DNA of 64,000 bases from Tetrastigma voinierianum (lineage: Eukaryota; Streptophyta; Magnoliopsida; Vitales; Vitaceae). This document shows, one piece after another, positions 22,858 through 33,604 of this stretch; the first letter of the stretch is position 1; every line of letters starts with the position of its first letter. The stretch is from NCBI GenBank assembly GCA_016808115.1, contig JAEQBH010004679.1:62001-126000 (forward strand), written 5' to 3'. The notes beneath the pieces were generated by a model. The model was not told the DNA's origin and did no database searches. It saw only the letters and a program-made list of their open reading frames with translations. The position numbers and the translations under genes were made by a program.

Positions 22858-23185
22858 CAGGTCAAACTAAAAGCCCTGATGGCTAGTGAATCGATTCTAT
22901 CCAACCCACATAGATAACCTCTACTCGGTCAAATTTAAAAGCTTGATGGTATAGCAACCCGACCTTATCCTACCTTCCTAAGATAGACAATATATAGCCG
23001 TCAAATTCAAAAGCCCTGGATGGCGCAAAGAAAACGACTCGGTCCGACCCGCAAAGATAGATCGCTCTAGCCGGCCAAATACAAAGTCGGATGGGCGCAA
23101 GAAGATGACTCGGGTCTTACCAAAGACAGATCACTTAGCCGAACAAATGCAAAAGTCTCTGGGATGACCTAATGAATAACCTATC
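22858..23185. repeat. Tandem repeat between pol and antisense ORF
   Basis: About five diverged copies of a unit of roughly 65 bp (core GGTCAAATNNAAAAGCCCTG-ATGGC, then GACTCGGNCCGACC and AAAGATAGATC) lie directly after the integrase stop. Noncoding tandem repeats at this position are common in large Tat-lineage elements. No function is known to me. Confidence 0.6.
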
Positions 23186-23508
23186 CCGGCAACAAAACGC
23201 TCCATCCTACCAATATCGATGGTTCTTGGTCGCACGCGCCGGCTGGCAGGCGCTTTAACAAAATCAGCAAACTGATGGCGCAAAGATAAAACATACAGCA
23301 ATGTATTAAACAAAAATTAACGAAAAAGAAGTAGGGGATGTAAATTGTTTGGTGCAACCACTGAACAATACAAGTCTCGTCTCATAAAAACACTAAAGCC
23401 CTAGTTGACTATGGCATCCTCAACCCTACCGTCCGACGAGGCCAAGGGACCCATCAAGAGTAAATTTCCCTCTCCTGGCACGGCCTGCCGTTTCTGACCG
23501 CTCGCTAA

Positions 23509-24225
23509 TCAGCTACTCTGGATCGATCCGGCCGGAGCGATCGACGATGCATAGGGGGGCAAAGCGAGGTTAGCAAAGAACTCTAGCATTAACGGATCGG
23601 GCGATCCGCGATTCCATCCGGATCCGAGGTCGCTCTCGCATATGTTATGTGTTAATATGCAACAACCATAGCCATAGTTGAATAGCGTGTCGCAGCTTGC
23701 ATCGAACTCGGCCTCCATCGTCTCTCTATCAGCAACGGCCTTCTCCCGGAAGGCGGCGAAGTCATCCCTTATAGTCCCGAGCTCCATGACCAAAGCAAGT
23801 CTCTCGTCCGTCAAACGACTGTTTTCTTCTTCCGCCTTCTTACAAGCTTCCCCCACCATGACCATCGCCTCCTGAGCAACTCCACACTCGGACTCCGCCT
23901 TCAGGCGAGCATTTTCCGTAACAGCTAAGGCACGTTGAACCCGGGCAAGCTCAGACTCCACCTATGCTCAGGTATTGACGACCCCTTCGATCTGCAACTT
24001 GGCCATCGCTGCCTCATGACGCGCCGCATCCCTCTCAGCCTCTAGCCGGGAGGCCCTTTCAGCAAATTCCTTGGCCTCCAGCTCCAGGCGGCGGCACGCC
24101 AACTCATCCTCCTTCAATGAAGCACTCTTCTTCTCCCGCTCGGCCATCCCCGACTAGACATATAACCGCAACCATTCGGTGTCCCTTAGCCAGAGCTCGA
24201 ACTCGTGATGCTGAAGCGCCATGTT
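23509..24225 (-). pseudogene. Antisense ORF of Tat element, coiled-coil part
   Basis: On the strand opposite gag-pol, the frame starting near 24225 (MALQHHEFELWLRDTEWLRL) continues, after single stops at about 24155 and 23960, as an Ala/Glu/Arg-rich sequence: LKEDELACRRLELEAKEFAE, RASRLEAERDAARHEAA, then VESELARVQRALAVTENARL and KKAEEENSRLTDERLA. Heptad-like spacing of Leu/Ala with many charged residues indicates a long coiled coil. It ends with LEFFANLALPPYASS and a stop at 23509. No enzyme motif is seen. It is the C-terminal portion of the antisense ORF that begins at 26083. Confidence 0.6.
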
Positions 24226-26083
24226 CTGAATAGTAGCAATGGCCTGCAAAGAAACCCATTAGGAGTACCGAAATCAAGCATGGGTGTTAATGTCACAATG
24301 AAACTCGCTATCTTACCAGTTCAGTCGACTAAACATAGTTACGGTTGTGGACTTGTATCCCGTCATCGATAATTCGCTCAATGTCTTCCTTCCGGGTCCG
24401 TACAAGGACGCTTATCGAGTAGTCCTCGCCAAGACCCATGCCCCGAGCATCTACCGACATCCGCTACGTGGATACAAATTGATCACGGCTGTGCTCGCCG
24501 CTGATGGAAAGGCTCCCAATGCAAGACATGATATACTTTACCTCGGGCTCGCCTCCCGAAAGGCCGAGCATTTCCATTCTCAAAGGATCCGGCACACTCG
24601 GAGGAGCATAATAGTTGGTTGCGATCCGGGCCCGGCTACCGGGGTTTAGGCAAACGACCGCTGCGGAACTTCGACCGCTAGGCTGACCCCATTCCAACGG
24701 GGGATTACCCGCGCACTTGAATCGGGCCTGGCCCCATTTAATTTTATTCCGCCAATTTCGCGCCAGCTCGCTTCGATCTGTGGCACTGCTCGAGAGCCAG
24801 GATGACAATGACTTGCATCTCGATCCTCCCTGCAGGGACTAAATCCAGTCCGCAAATCGGAGCAGGATCGACTCATCATCGGAACTCAGTCGCCGTCTTC
24901 GCGCTGCCAGAACGGCTTAAGAGTCTCGCCATCCTTCCTCCCGTTCCTCCTCCTCCAAATCCTGGAAATCCTCGTGTTCGCCACTAACCCAAGGAACGAA
25001 CTCTCCCCCCTCGACCCGTGCACGCCCGGCCGCCTAACCCGCCTTTCCTTTAATTGTTATCACTTGGGGGGCAGATCCGACCACTTGCTTAGGCAAAGGC
25101 AGTCGTTCGGGACGGCTACTTCTGGTTCTCCGATTGGGAACGGGTTGGGCAGAACTAGAATCCTCACTAGGGGAGGTCAACAAACCCGATGAGCTCCAAG
25201 CACCCTACACCCGACTTGATGCCTTAACTACCGGCCACGGTGGGTCGGCACAAGCCAAACCGACGCACACTGTAGTCAAGAATGACAGTGTCCCTTCCAT
25301 GACGCCCAAGGCAATGGTCGAATGACCGGAGGGCGTAGGTGGTCTGTCGCGCCACGACAGATATATTGTCTAGAGTCAAGAGAACCTTGTAATGCCAATT
25401 CTACTGATATCCTCTATAACCGGCGCATTTTCTCTCAAGCTTAACTTCCAATCTGGGGCCTAATTAGCCTACCTCGCTAAGCCTTACTTACACGAGCAAA
25501 CCCAAGGTTAGTCCATCATCACATACTATAGTCCGGAAGAAGCACGTGCCAGTCTAACCCGACCACACCTAGAAAAGATTGAGACCGCTGATGTCAACGA
25601 AGATTCCATCGGGGGAGCCCGGGGATTCCGGCCCCTGTGGTCCCCTATCAGCAACACCCCTTTCGCCTCGGTCTTAGGTGAGTCGGGGAGCCCGTTAACA
25701 ACTTGAAGTCGGGGATTCAGAACCGACATAGACATCTGGCCGCCCTGCCCTACTCTAAGAAAATAAATTATATACAACTCGACCAATGAGAGGTCGAGTT
25801 GATATAGGTGGTTCAACACACAGCACCCTATTAAAATACGAATGACGTTGGGGTAGATAAGAGCCGGGGGCGCACGGGTGAAATGCAAAAACCGCTTGAC
25901 TAGGGCCGGCACCGGGAAATGTAACCCGGCTGCAAGGTGCTTCCAAGTAAAAAACACACCATTATGTTCTCCACCCAGAGTGAACTCGTCCGTCCTCTCC
26001 ATCAACCGGAGGACGATGTTATTAGGCACCTCGCAATAAGCCATTAACTCCTTCATCGCCTGGGACGAGACGAGCGTCGCCAT
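24226..26083 (-). pseudogene. Antisense ORF of Tat element, N-terminal PF04195-like part
   Basis: The minus frame 26083-25526 starts MATLVSSQAMKELMAYCEVP and contains FTWKHLAAGLHFPVPALVKR and ALIYPNVIRILIGCCVLNHL followed by YQLDLSLVELYIIYFLR. This resembles the plant domain catalogued as 'putative gypsy type transposon' (Pfam PF04195, Transposase_28): FP.HPF...L......L.PN.WR...G. The downstream linker is Ser/Pro/Arg-rich and broken (frames at 24879-24646 and 24808-24464, with SWREIGGIKLNGA and REIGGIK-like pieces), leading into the coiled coil below 24225. Tat-lineage elements such as maize Grande are known to carry extra, including antisense, ORFs of unknown role. The frame is open for 185 codons. 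Confidence 0.6.
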
Positions 26084-27455
26084 AGGCTACGCCGCCCGGC
26101 GCCCGGGCGACCACTCGTGGAAGTTTCTTCCTGACCCTCGCCATTCTACAAGCAGATCAAAGGAGAAGAGAAAACGACATGACTCCGCCATATACCCACT
26201 GGTACAAAGGCATACCCTAAGACTGTGCAAGGACCGCCTGTGCCGACAAGTGTTAAACCACATCCCTTCCCTTCCAGTTCCTTACACCTAAACTACCACT
26301 CACCAGGGGCCAACATTACTAAGGGGCGATGATGGTTACCTACGGAATAAAGTGAGCAAGTGCTTGCAACAATGACCCGCGAACGAATGCAAGGTTAGAC
26401 CAGCCTATTTGCAGCAGTTAGTCGCCGAGAGAAAAGTAGATAAACAAAAATAACACGAAAGGGAAAAGAGTATGGCTTAATGATGCCTATCTATATATCA
26501 ACGCCTGTGGCCTGCGAACCAGATTTAATGGGTCAGAGCGACCGGGATCGCTCCGCCCCAGATCTCACCCACCACGACGGCTCGTGCTCTAGGGCATAGT
26601 AAACTAAGGTGGGCCAAGCCCAGGGGCCTTTCTCTCGGGTGATTAGATCGGCCCGTTAATAAGTTTTATAATGTTCAACTAGGCCTCAATTAGACAAAAT
26701 GTTCGAATACGTCACATGAAATTGCAATAAGACGCTAAGCCGTTAAAAAACTGCAATTTTATTAATTACACCGAAAAGGTGTTCGACATTACATAGCAAT
26801 GCTTGTTGCCAAGCAATCACATTACAACATGACAAACTAATATTCATAACACTCAAAATATAAAAGAAAAATAGGCAAAGCATCCGCCGTCGGAACCAAG
26901 AGAGAAGCTACCATAGAGGCCAAAAAGAAGGGAAAGATGAGATTGGGTCACGTGATAAGCCAAGAAGAAGGGAAAGACGAGGACTAATACGCAGAGGCTA
27001 AGAAGGAGGAAAGACGGAGATGGCCGGGTGGAAGCTCGAGCGATCCCCGCAGATTCATCTACAGCCCTGCTCCATTTAAGTTTTAGAACCACCAAACACT
27101 TAACATTTCCGACTGGCCAAACCATGCGCCGCCGATCCATGCTTGGAAGGCACGCCAAATAATCGGGTCACAACCATCCTTCATCCCTGCTAATCCCCAC
27201 CCGTGAGTCTCAACCAACATTCACCATCCTTCTCACGATGAACATGGATAACCAGTAAGACAACGAACCTCGTCACCCTCTAGCCTTTTATAGTAGCCAT
27301 CCAATCCCAGGATCAACCCGTTTAATCGTGATAAGATCTAATGCGCTTCAAAAAGCTACAAAATTCACATTGAACAAAGATTGATCGCTCATCGCTCCCC
27401 ATGAGTCACGGCTGCTTGTCCTTTTCCAACCGGACGATCGCCCCTCCCACGTGAG
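26084..27455. other. 3' noncoding region of Tat element
   Basis: This lies between the antisense ORF start and the 3' LTR. It would contain the antisense promoter and the element 3' UTR. A purine-rich block at 26930-27020 could be a displaced polypurine tract, but it is not adjacent to the LTR. No convincing gene; a minus frame at 26853-27158 has only a low-complexity hydrophobic tail. Confidence 0.4.
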
Positions 27456-28152
27456 TGTTGGGGCATCAGCTGGTACCACTGGCCCAGCTCACCCCGAGCC
27501 ACCCGACCTGCACCCCAAGAGCCCTCACGGGATCTCAGCCCAAAAGCCGCCGGCCAGGAGTCTTGGCCGACTTCTCCGCCGGTGTCTCACGATTCAGCCT
27601 AAAAGCCACAAATTCTAAGAACGCCCAACATCCTCCGACCGGGTGCCCGGGCACCTCTTATCCCAGATGCCTTTTCACCCAGGTATTTTCTTTCCCGATC
27701 GGCAACTCCACTAAACGAAACTGCCAACTGACTCTTCATCATACAAGTAAATGTCCTACTAAGAATCAATCACACCGTCTCCAACGGAATAGGAAGGCAC
27801 TTAACAGCGGCCCTATCGGGAAAGCAGTTACATAAAAAGAAGAACAAGTCATCCTTCCCAAAATAAGAGCCACCTTCCCCTATCTTTATGGGAAGAAATC
27901 GTCTACTCTCCAGGAAAGATGGATCCTCTTTCTCCCTCCATAAAAGAGAAGCAAATCACACCAAATGGGGTACGAGATTCTTGATTGAGATAACTACTGC
28001 TCTAAGCTCTAAGTCTTCCAGAAAAAGACTAACTTTTTACATCGAGGGCTTTAATGAACACCACCGGCCGCCTTCTTGTTTGTTCGCAGGGTTATGCCTC
28101 AACCGGTGAATGCTCTGACGATCCATTGACTCTGAAAATTCTGGAAACTACA
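27456..28152 (+). repeat. 3' LTR of the Tat element
   Basis: It begins TGTTGGGGCATCAGCTGGTA and ends GGAAACTACA, colinear with 16820-17482. It is directly followed by ATGGT (28153-28157), which is also found at 16810-16814. It is about 35 bp longer than the 5' copy because of insertions around 27560-27640. Confidence 0.8.
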
Positions 28153-28849
28153 ATGGTGAAGTGATTGCCATTGATCCTTCAACCATATCATAGAAAGTAC
28201 TATAATGTTGTTCAATCTAGATGGCTATCATGAAACTATCGAGGTCGATGTGGATTCGTTGCTCGTCATAGATCATTTCTAGATATTGCTTTAAGTATTC
28301 TCATGAGGTAAATTACTCTATTTTTTTATGTTTCTATTCAATTTAAGGAAAATATTCAAAGGTGACTAAATATAGAATTGGTTATTGACTTTAAGTGCAA
28401 TCTTTATCATAAACCTTATAGATATATATTGGTTTAATTTTATTTATAATTGTTATAAAAGAATTTTATTCATTTAAATAATGGTAAGATTTATTTTACA
28501 TCACGTGAGTTGGCACATGGAAAAAGGCTAAGGACAAAAAAGATTGAGAAAGTAATATATGTACCCATCTAAATTCCTGGCTGAAATCGTACATAGATTG
28601 AAATGAATAGTTGTGGTGAAAGTGACAATTATTGTGTTTTATATTGATTCTTAAAGATATTACTCAATTTAAGGACTATAGTTTTTTTTTTTCTCATTTT
28701 TGTATACAAATTTAATTCTAGCACTTTTTAATTATTTAAATATCATTTAAATTATTAGAAATTGTTATGTATTAATTTATATGGATTTTTTATTAGTTTT
28801 TATATGCAATATTGATTGGATGATTAATGAATAAAAATGATTTATTCTT

Positions 28850-29065
28850 GATTTATTCCAACCAACTTAATCTGTTGCTAATAGCAACGGCTTAGTTCAG
28901 TTGTTAAGTCTATCGCTTAAAATATTTTATTATTTATATTTTCCAACAAACTTAATCTATTGGTAATAACAACGATTTAATCTCGGGGCCAGCAAGTCTC
29001 ACTGCTAAAATTATTTTATTATTTATCTCCACCAACTTAATCAATCGGGTAATTGCAACGTAACT
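28850..29065. repeat. Sub-terminal repeats of the CACTA right arm
   Basis: Three copies of CCAACTTAATCTGTTG-like sequence followed by GTAATARCAACG (about 28859, 28949 and 29031) are separated by TTTTATTATTTAT-rich spacers, spacing 80-90 bp. Sub-terminal repeats near CACTA ends are the usual binding sites of the element's own transposition protein. This stretch is otherwise AT-rich and noncoding. Confidence 0.5.
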
Positions 29066-29238
29066 AAAACCATTGATAATTCGCTCTCTAAATACATCAT
29101 TAGCGACGGAAATTGTCCATTGGTAGACCTTTGTCAACACACCTTTCCTCGACCACCATGCGTCGGAAATATCAATCGGTAAATGTTTATGGCGATTGTT
29201 TATCTCCATCAAGAAAAGTAATTTTTCTTGTAGTGACA

Positions 29239-29535
29239 AGTGCTTAATGATATTATGTCAGAGTGCATAATAATGCATCATATGATTATAGAAGATGAAT
29301 TTGATGCTCATGGGAGCATTGTTGATTTGAATATGATGTTTGTTTCGGAAATTAATATGATAGCAGATAAAACAAAACAATTTCAATGGTTCCTTGTTCC
29401 GAAAGTTGAAGTGATAGTAGATAAAATATAAAAATTTCAATGGTTCCTTGCTAGCCATAAACAAATTAAAGATAAAAACTCATTATACACTTCAAAATGC
29501 ATTAATTGTGCATTTATGATAAAGGTATAGTAACG
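29239..29535 (+). pseudogene. PIF/Harbinger transposase C-terminal fragment, right of CACTA
   Basis: It starts exactly after the ACA duplication and reads VLNDIMSECIIMHHMIIEDE FD in one frame. This is the conserved end of the DDE nuclease domain of plant Harbinger (ALP1-like) transposases, DIMxxCIIMHNMIIEDE, including the catalytic Glu region. It continues KQFQWFLVPKVEVIVDKI, a stop, then KFQWFLASHKQIKDKNS, matching the family's C-terminal tail (FLARHxxIKDKxxHxxLRNALIEHLW). A tail motif appears duplicated (QFQWFL twice, about 29390 and 29433). It is the 3' half of the gene interrupted at 16567. Confidence 0.75.
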
Positions 29536-30162
29536 ATGTTTCTTATAGTTAATGTTTTAGTTTAAGTAAATAATGTGCAAAATATCATACGATGTAATTT
29601 CTATGTTCTTTTTTCAATTTGACGTTTTATTTTTATTTACAAGAAATTATAGTATTAATTAATTAAAATCTAATGTTTTATTATCTAACTTCAACCAAAG
29701 ATCTTCATTTTCAATATAAATGAAAATAATAAAAATGTATTATATCATTCTCCAAAAATAATTTTAATAAAAATTAAATTATTTTAAATTATTTATTTTA
29801 AGATAAAATTATAAATTATTAAAAATAAATTAGTACTATAAAATGAATATATTAAAATCATTTTACTATATATGAAAAATAATTCAAATTTAATGAAATA
29901 ATAAATAATAAAAATAAATATATCTTAAAAAATAAAAATATGTTATAAAAATATCATTAAAATAATTATTCTATTATTATAATAGTAAAATAATAGGGGA
30001 ATGTGGGTCTCATCATCTCTATATTTAGAGTTGTGAATAGTGAATATCCAAATGTGGAGATGCACTATTCACATTCTATTTTAGAGATGAAAATAGAGAA
30101 TTATCGAGGTAATTTTGCCTTCAAAAATCTCTATATAGCGATGTAGTCAAATATAGAGTATT
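29536..30162. other. AT-rich 3' part of the Harbinger element
   Basis: Very AT-rich noncoding DNA runs between the transposase relic and the probable right terminus. At 29990-30160 phrases such as GTGGAGATGCACTATTCAC and AAATAGAGAATTATCGAGG resemble sub-terminal DNA of small Harbinger-like MITEs. No gene. Confidence 0.4.
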
Positions 30163-30179
30163 GTTGGAGATGCTCTTAA
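30163..30179 (-). other. Probable right terminus of the Harbinger element
   Basis: TGTTGGAGATGCTC followed by TTA: on the complement this is TAA plus GAGCATCTCCAACA, a frequent plant Tourist/Harbinger-type end with the 3-bp TWA target. The matching left end is not found in the window, so the element is truncated. Confidence 0.4.
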
Positions 30180-30205
30180 CCATCTTTTTCCTTGCACAAA
30201 CTATG

Positions 30206-30600
30206 TCACATCCCATATCGAATAGGGGAGAAATATCCTAGCATTATATAAGTATGAGCTCACTCAACCTAGTAGACATGTTTTAAAGCCGTAAGGACCC
30301 TTTGAACCCAAAGTTGCACAATATCTACATTTAATGACCAGATCAAGCATGCATTGCATCGAGCCAATCTCGATCCCGTGTGAGGGTCCATTTTGTCTGA
30401 CCTTGTATAAGGTGTTTGTCTATTTGACCCCGTTATCCCTTGGGACACAATAAGGACATTTTGTCTGTATGAGGGGTGTTTGTCACATCCCACATCGGAT
30501 AAGGAATAAACTTTCTAACACTAAATAAGTACGTGTTTTAAAGCAATGAAAGCCCCTTGGGTCTAAAACAAACAATATCTACATGATTTAATCAAGTCGT
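30206..30600 (+). mobile_element. TRIM-like small LTR unit (two direct repeats)
   Basis: TGTCACATCCCATATCGAAT (about 30204) and TGTCACATCCCACATCGGAT (about 30481) each begin a segment of 110-130 bp. Both continue with AAATAAGTA/ATATAAGTA, GTTTTAAAGC, a CCTTTGAACCCAAA or CCTTGGGTCTAAAA phrase and CAATATCTACAT. About 150 bp lie between them. Paired short direct repeats starting TGT with an ACATCCCACATCGG core are typical of tiny non-autonomous LTR elements in plants. No coding capacity. Confidence 0.5.
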
Positions 30601-31024
30601 TACAAACTAAGCTCCACGAACCTAATTTGCCAATATAGTCCTTTGCTTAATGTTTTCCTCTTAACTTCCTTCCTTCACATAGATTTCAAAGGATTTGACC
30701 TCCTCTACAAACCAACACCCACGTCCTCTCATTGGGACTTCAATGTGCCATTTGTTAATTTATTTTCATGGTATAATAACGGAAGGAACAAACTAAATTT
30801 TGAACTATTTAAGTCTCGGAGATGGTAATTTATGTTGCCTTAGACAAGGACGAAGTCTGGATTCAATATTAGTGGGAACAAAGTTAAGTAATATAAGAAG
30901 CTTTGATATAATAATTTAGTATTTATAAATTTTAGTGGGGGCATAGCTTAGTAATAAAAAGGAAATTTTGTTTTTAAAAAAGTTCTTGGACATAGGGTGT
31001 ATCCTCTCCAGGCCTTTGATAACT

Positions 31025-31190
31025 AAGGGCCGATTTGGTTCCTATTTTTGAAAACTGTTCTTGAGAACAGTTTTTTAAAACACAAAGAACACAATTTTCG
31101 TGTTCTCTTAAATTGGTGTTTTTTTTGTTTTCCTTATTTTTCAAAACAAAAACATTTTCAAAAATCGTAAACAAAAACATGTCTTAATAT
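31025..31190. mobile_element. MITE of the 'TTTGGTTCC / GAACACAAAGAACAC' family
   Basis: GGCCGATTTGGTTCCTATTT at the left, then GAGAACAGTTTTTTAAAACA and GTGTTCTC with an internal inverted segment. Related copies occur at 51724-51910, 53105-53310 and 55270-55455. It is noncoding and AT-rich. The right boundary is unclear. Confidence 0.5.
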
Positions 31191-31849
31191 CCTAGCAAAC
31201 TCTAAAAATCTCACATATTTACTAGAATTTTGTTTTGAAAACCAAGTTGATTTCTATTATTTATTGTCAATATATATTTTCTAATATTTGTTAGTTAATG
31301 ATATTTAAGTTTTAATTTTGTTGCAAGGATAAGTGGTCATACTAGGCTAGTTTTTAAGAAGTATTTGTGTAACACTCCGAAATATACCCTAGTTGTTTTC
31401 AACATGTTTAGGGTATTTTGTAAGGATAATTGCCAGAATTTAATTCGAAAATATGGAAAGTTAGAAACCCAAAAATTTTATACAACCTGAAGGACAAAAT
31501 CAGAATTGTCCAAAAAGTGGGCATCAAAGACATGGATTAATGGGATTAGGAGGCCAAAGTATAAATAATAAGAAATCAGAGGTAATTAATGGAAGCTGGA
31601 GGACTAAAAGGCAAATATGAAAAACTTTCACTATAAATAAAGGAGGAGACCAAAAATGGATTATTTTTGGTCTCCAAACAAGGCTTATGGGAAGGAGAGG
31701 AAGAGGAAGGAGAAGACGAGGAAGAAGGGGGGGAAATCTAGCCAAGGTATGGATTCTTGTATGGATGCATGACTTTGGTATGATTTTTGTCATGACTACA
31801 TGGGTCCGTGATTAAGAAAATCTCGCTATACTCATTGAAATTTCTGCAC

Positions 31850-33545
31850 TGACTTAGGAGCCAAGTGTGATATTAAGAAAGTGCTGGATGACTTGTAGAG
31901 CCGTGGTCCGCACATGAGTGTCAAACGGCTTAGAGCCAGAAGTCTGACATTAAGAAAGTGCCAGACGGCTTCGAGCCAGAAGTCCGACATTAGCGAAGTG
32001 CCGATTTTGGCTTTAGAGCCTAAGTCCGCATTAAGAAAGTGTCGACGGCTTAGAGCGTAAGTCTAAAGATTAAGGGAGTGCTGGGGACGCATTAGAGCCT
32101 AAGTCCTAAGATTAAGAAAGTGTCATACGACTTTTAGAAATTGCTAGACGGCTTAGAGCCACAAATTAAGAAAGTCTAAAATTAAGGGAGTCTAAAAGTC
32201 TAGACGGCTCAGAGCCGGAAGTCTAAAATTAAGAAAGTGCCAGACGGCTTTTAGAAATTGTCAGACAGCTTAGAGCCACAAGTCTGACATTAAGAAAGTG
32301 TCAGACGACTTAGAGCCGGAAGTCTGACATTAAGAAAGTGCTGCATTTAATTTTTAGAAATTCTGCCAAACCAGACGTGTCCGTATTACAGGCGCCAAAC
32401 GACTTTTAAATTTCTAGACCGCTAGATTTCAAGTCCTGAATTAAGAAAGTGTTGCACGCCTAGAGTTTCTATGTCCACATTAAGAAAGTGCCAGATGACT
32501 TTTAGAAATTGTCATACGACTTAGAGCCAGAAGTCTGGCATTAAGAAAGTGCCAGACGGCTTAGTGCCAGACGGCTTAGAGCCGGAAGTCTGGCATTAAG
32601 GAAGTACCAAACTGCTTAGAGCAGGAAGTCTCGCATTAAGAAAGTGCCATACCGCTGAAATTGCTGGGACGGCCAGAGCCACAAGTCCGCATTAAGAAAG
32701 TGTCGACTGGGCTTTAGAGCCTAAGTCTAGCATTAAGAAAGTGTCGAAACGGCTTGGGGAGGTCAAAGTCCGCATTAAGAAAGCTACGCACGACTTTTAG
32801 AAATTTTCGCATGCCTTAGAGTCTAAGTCTAGCATTAAGAAAGTGTCGACGGCTTCGAGCTAAGTTTGGCATTAAGGAAGTGCTGGGATGACTTAGGAGC
32901 CGGTCTGGCATTAAGAAAGTCCTGCGACTTGGAGCCGGTCCGGGCATTAAGGAAGTGCCGATGGCTTAGAGCTCAAGTCCTGGCATTAAGAAAGTACCGA
33001 TGATCTTTAGAAATCGACTGGCAGAGCCACAAGTCTGGAATTAAGAAAGTGTTAGACGCCTTAGAGCCGGAAGTCTGACATTAAGAAAGTGCCAGATGAC
33101 TTTTAGAAATTGTCGACGACTTAGGAGCCGGTTTGGCACAAGAAAGTGCGACGCTTCGAGCCGGCGTCTAGCATTAAGGAAGTGCCAGACGACTTAGAGC
33201 CGGAAATTTGGCATTAAGAAAGTGCTATACGACTTTTTGAAATTGACAGACGGCTTCGAGCCAGAAGTCTGGCATTAAGAAAGTGTCAGACGGCTTCGAG
33301 CCAAAAGTCTGGCATTAAGAAAGTGCCAGACGACTTTTAGAAATTATCAAACGACTTAGAGCCACAAGTCTGGCATTAAGAAAGTGACATACCTACTAGG
33401 ATCACGTGTCCCAAGACAAGGAAGTGTCACCATGACCGGTCTGGCATAGCGCCATATCGCTTTTAGGAACTGCCGACGCCAGCCACAAGTCCGCATTAAG
33501 AAGTGCCGACGACTTGTAGTCACTGTGTCCGCATTAAACGAATCC
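31850..33545. repeat. Tandem array, about 40-bp unit (GCATTAAGAAAGTG core)
   Basis: The consensus reads CAGACGGCTTAGAGCCAGAA followed by GTCTGACATTAAGAAAGTGC. It is repeated about 38 times with frequent small deletions. A shorter module GACTTTTAGAAATTGTCA (about 23 bp) is interleaved after some units, giving a higher-order period near 63 bp. No reading frame persists. GC content is higher than in the flanks. Confidence 0.85.
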
Positions 33546-33604
33546 ACTGGCATCGCCCATACTAGCCTGACAGGGACATCAACCTTTCCCGGACTTAGTA
33601 ATGA

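Larger units (their letters stand above)
16820..28152 (+). mobile_element. Tat-type Ty3/gypsy LTR retrotransposon, near full length
   Basis: The element has a pair of LTRs, a tRNA-Arg-type primer binding site, gag, protease, RT, RNase H, a second (archaeal-type) RNase H and integrase in + strand order, then a tandem repeat and a long antisense reading frame. This set is characteristic of the Tat/Ogre lineage. ATGGT occurs directly after the 3' LTR (28153-28157) and at 16810-16814, five bases before the first TG of the 5' LTR; this is a probable target-site duplication. It is inserted in the CACTA element. All sense genes have several stops and frameshifts. It is markedly more GC-rich than its flanks. 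No purine tract was seen just before the 3' LTR. Confidence 0.8.
16568..29235. mobile_element. CACTA transposon carrying a nested Tat retrotransposon
   Basis: The left end CACTATAAGAAAATTGAGT (16568) and the inverted right end CACTACAAGAAAAATTACTT (complement, ending 29235) are CACTA-type termini. Each is flanked by ACA (16565-16567 and 29236-29238), the 3-bp duplication characteristic of the superfamily. Without the nested retroelement it is about 1.3 kb (16568-16814 plus 28153-29235) and noncoding, so it was non-autonomous. The right arm holds three sub-terminal repeats between 28850 and 29065 (CAACTTAATCNRTNGGTAAT-like). It sits inside the Harbinger transposase relic. Confidence 0.7.
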
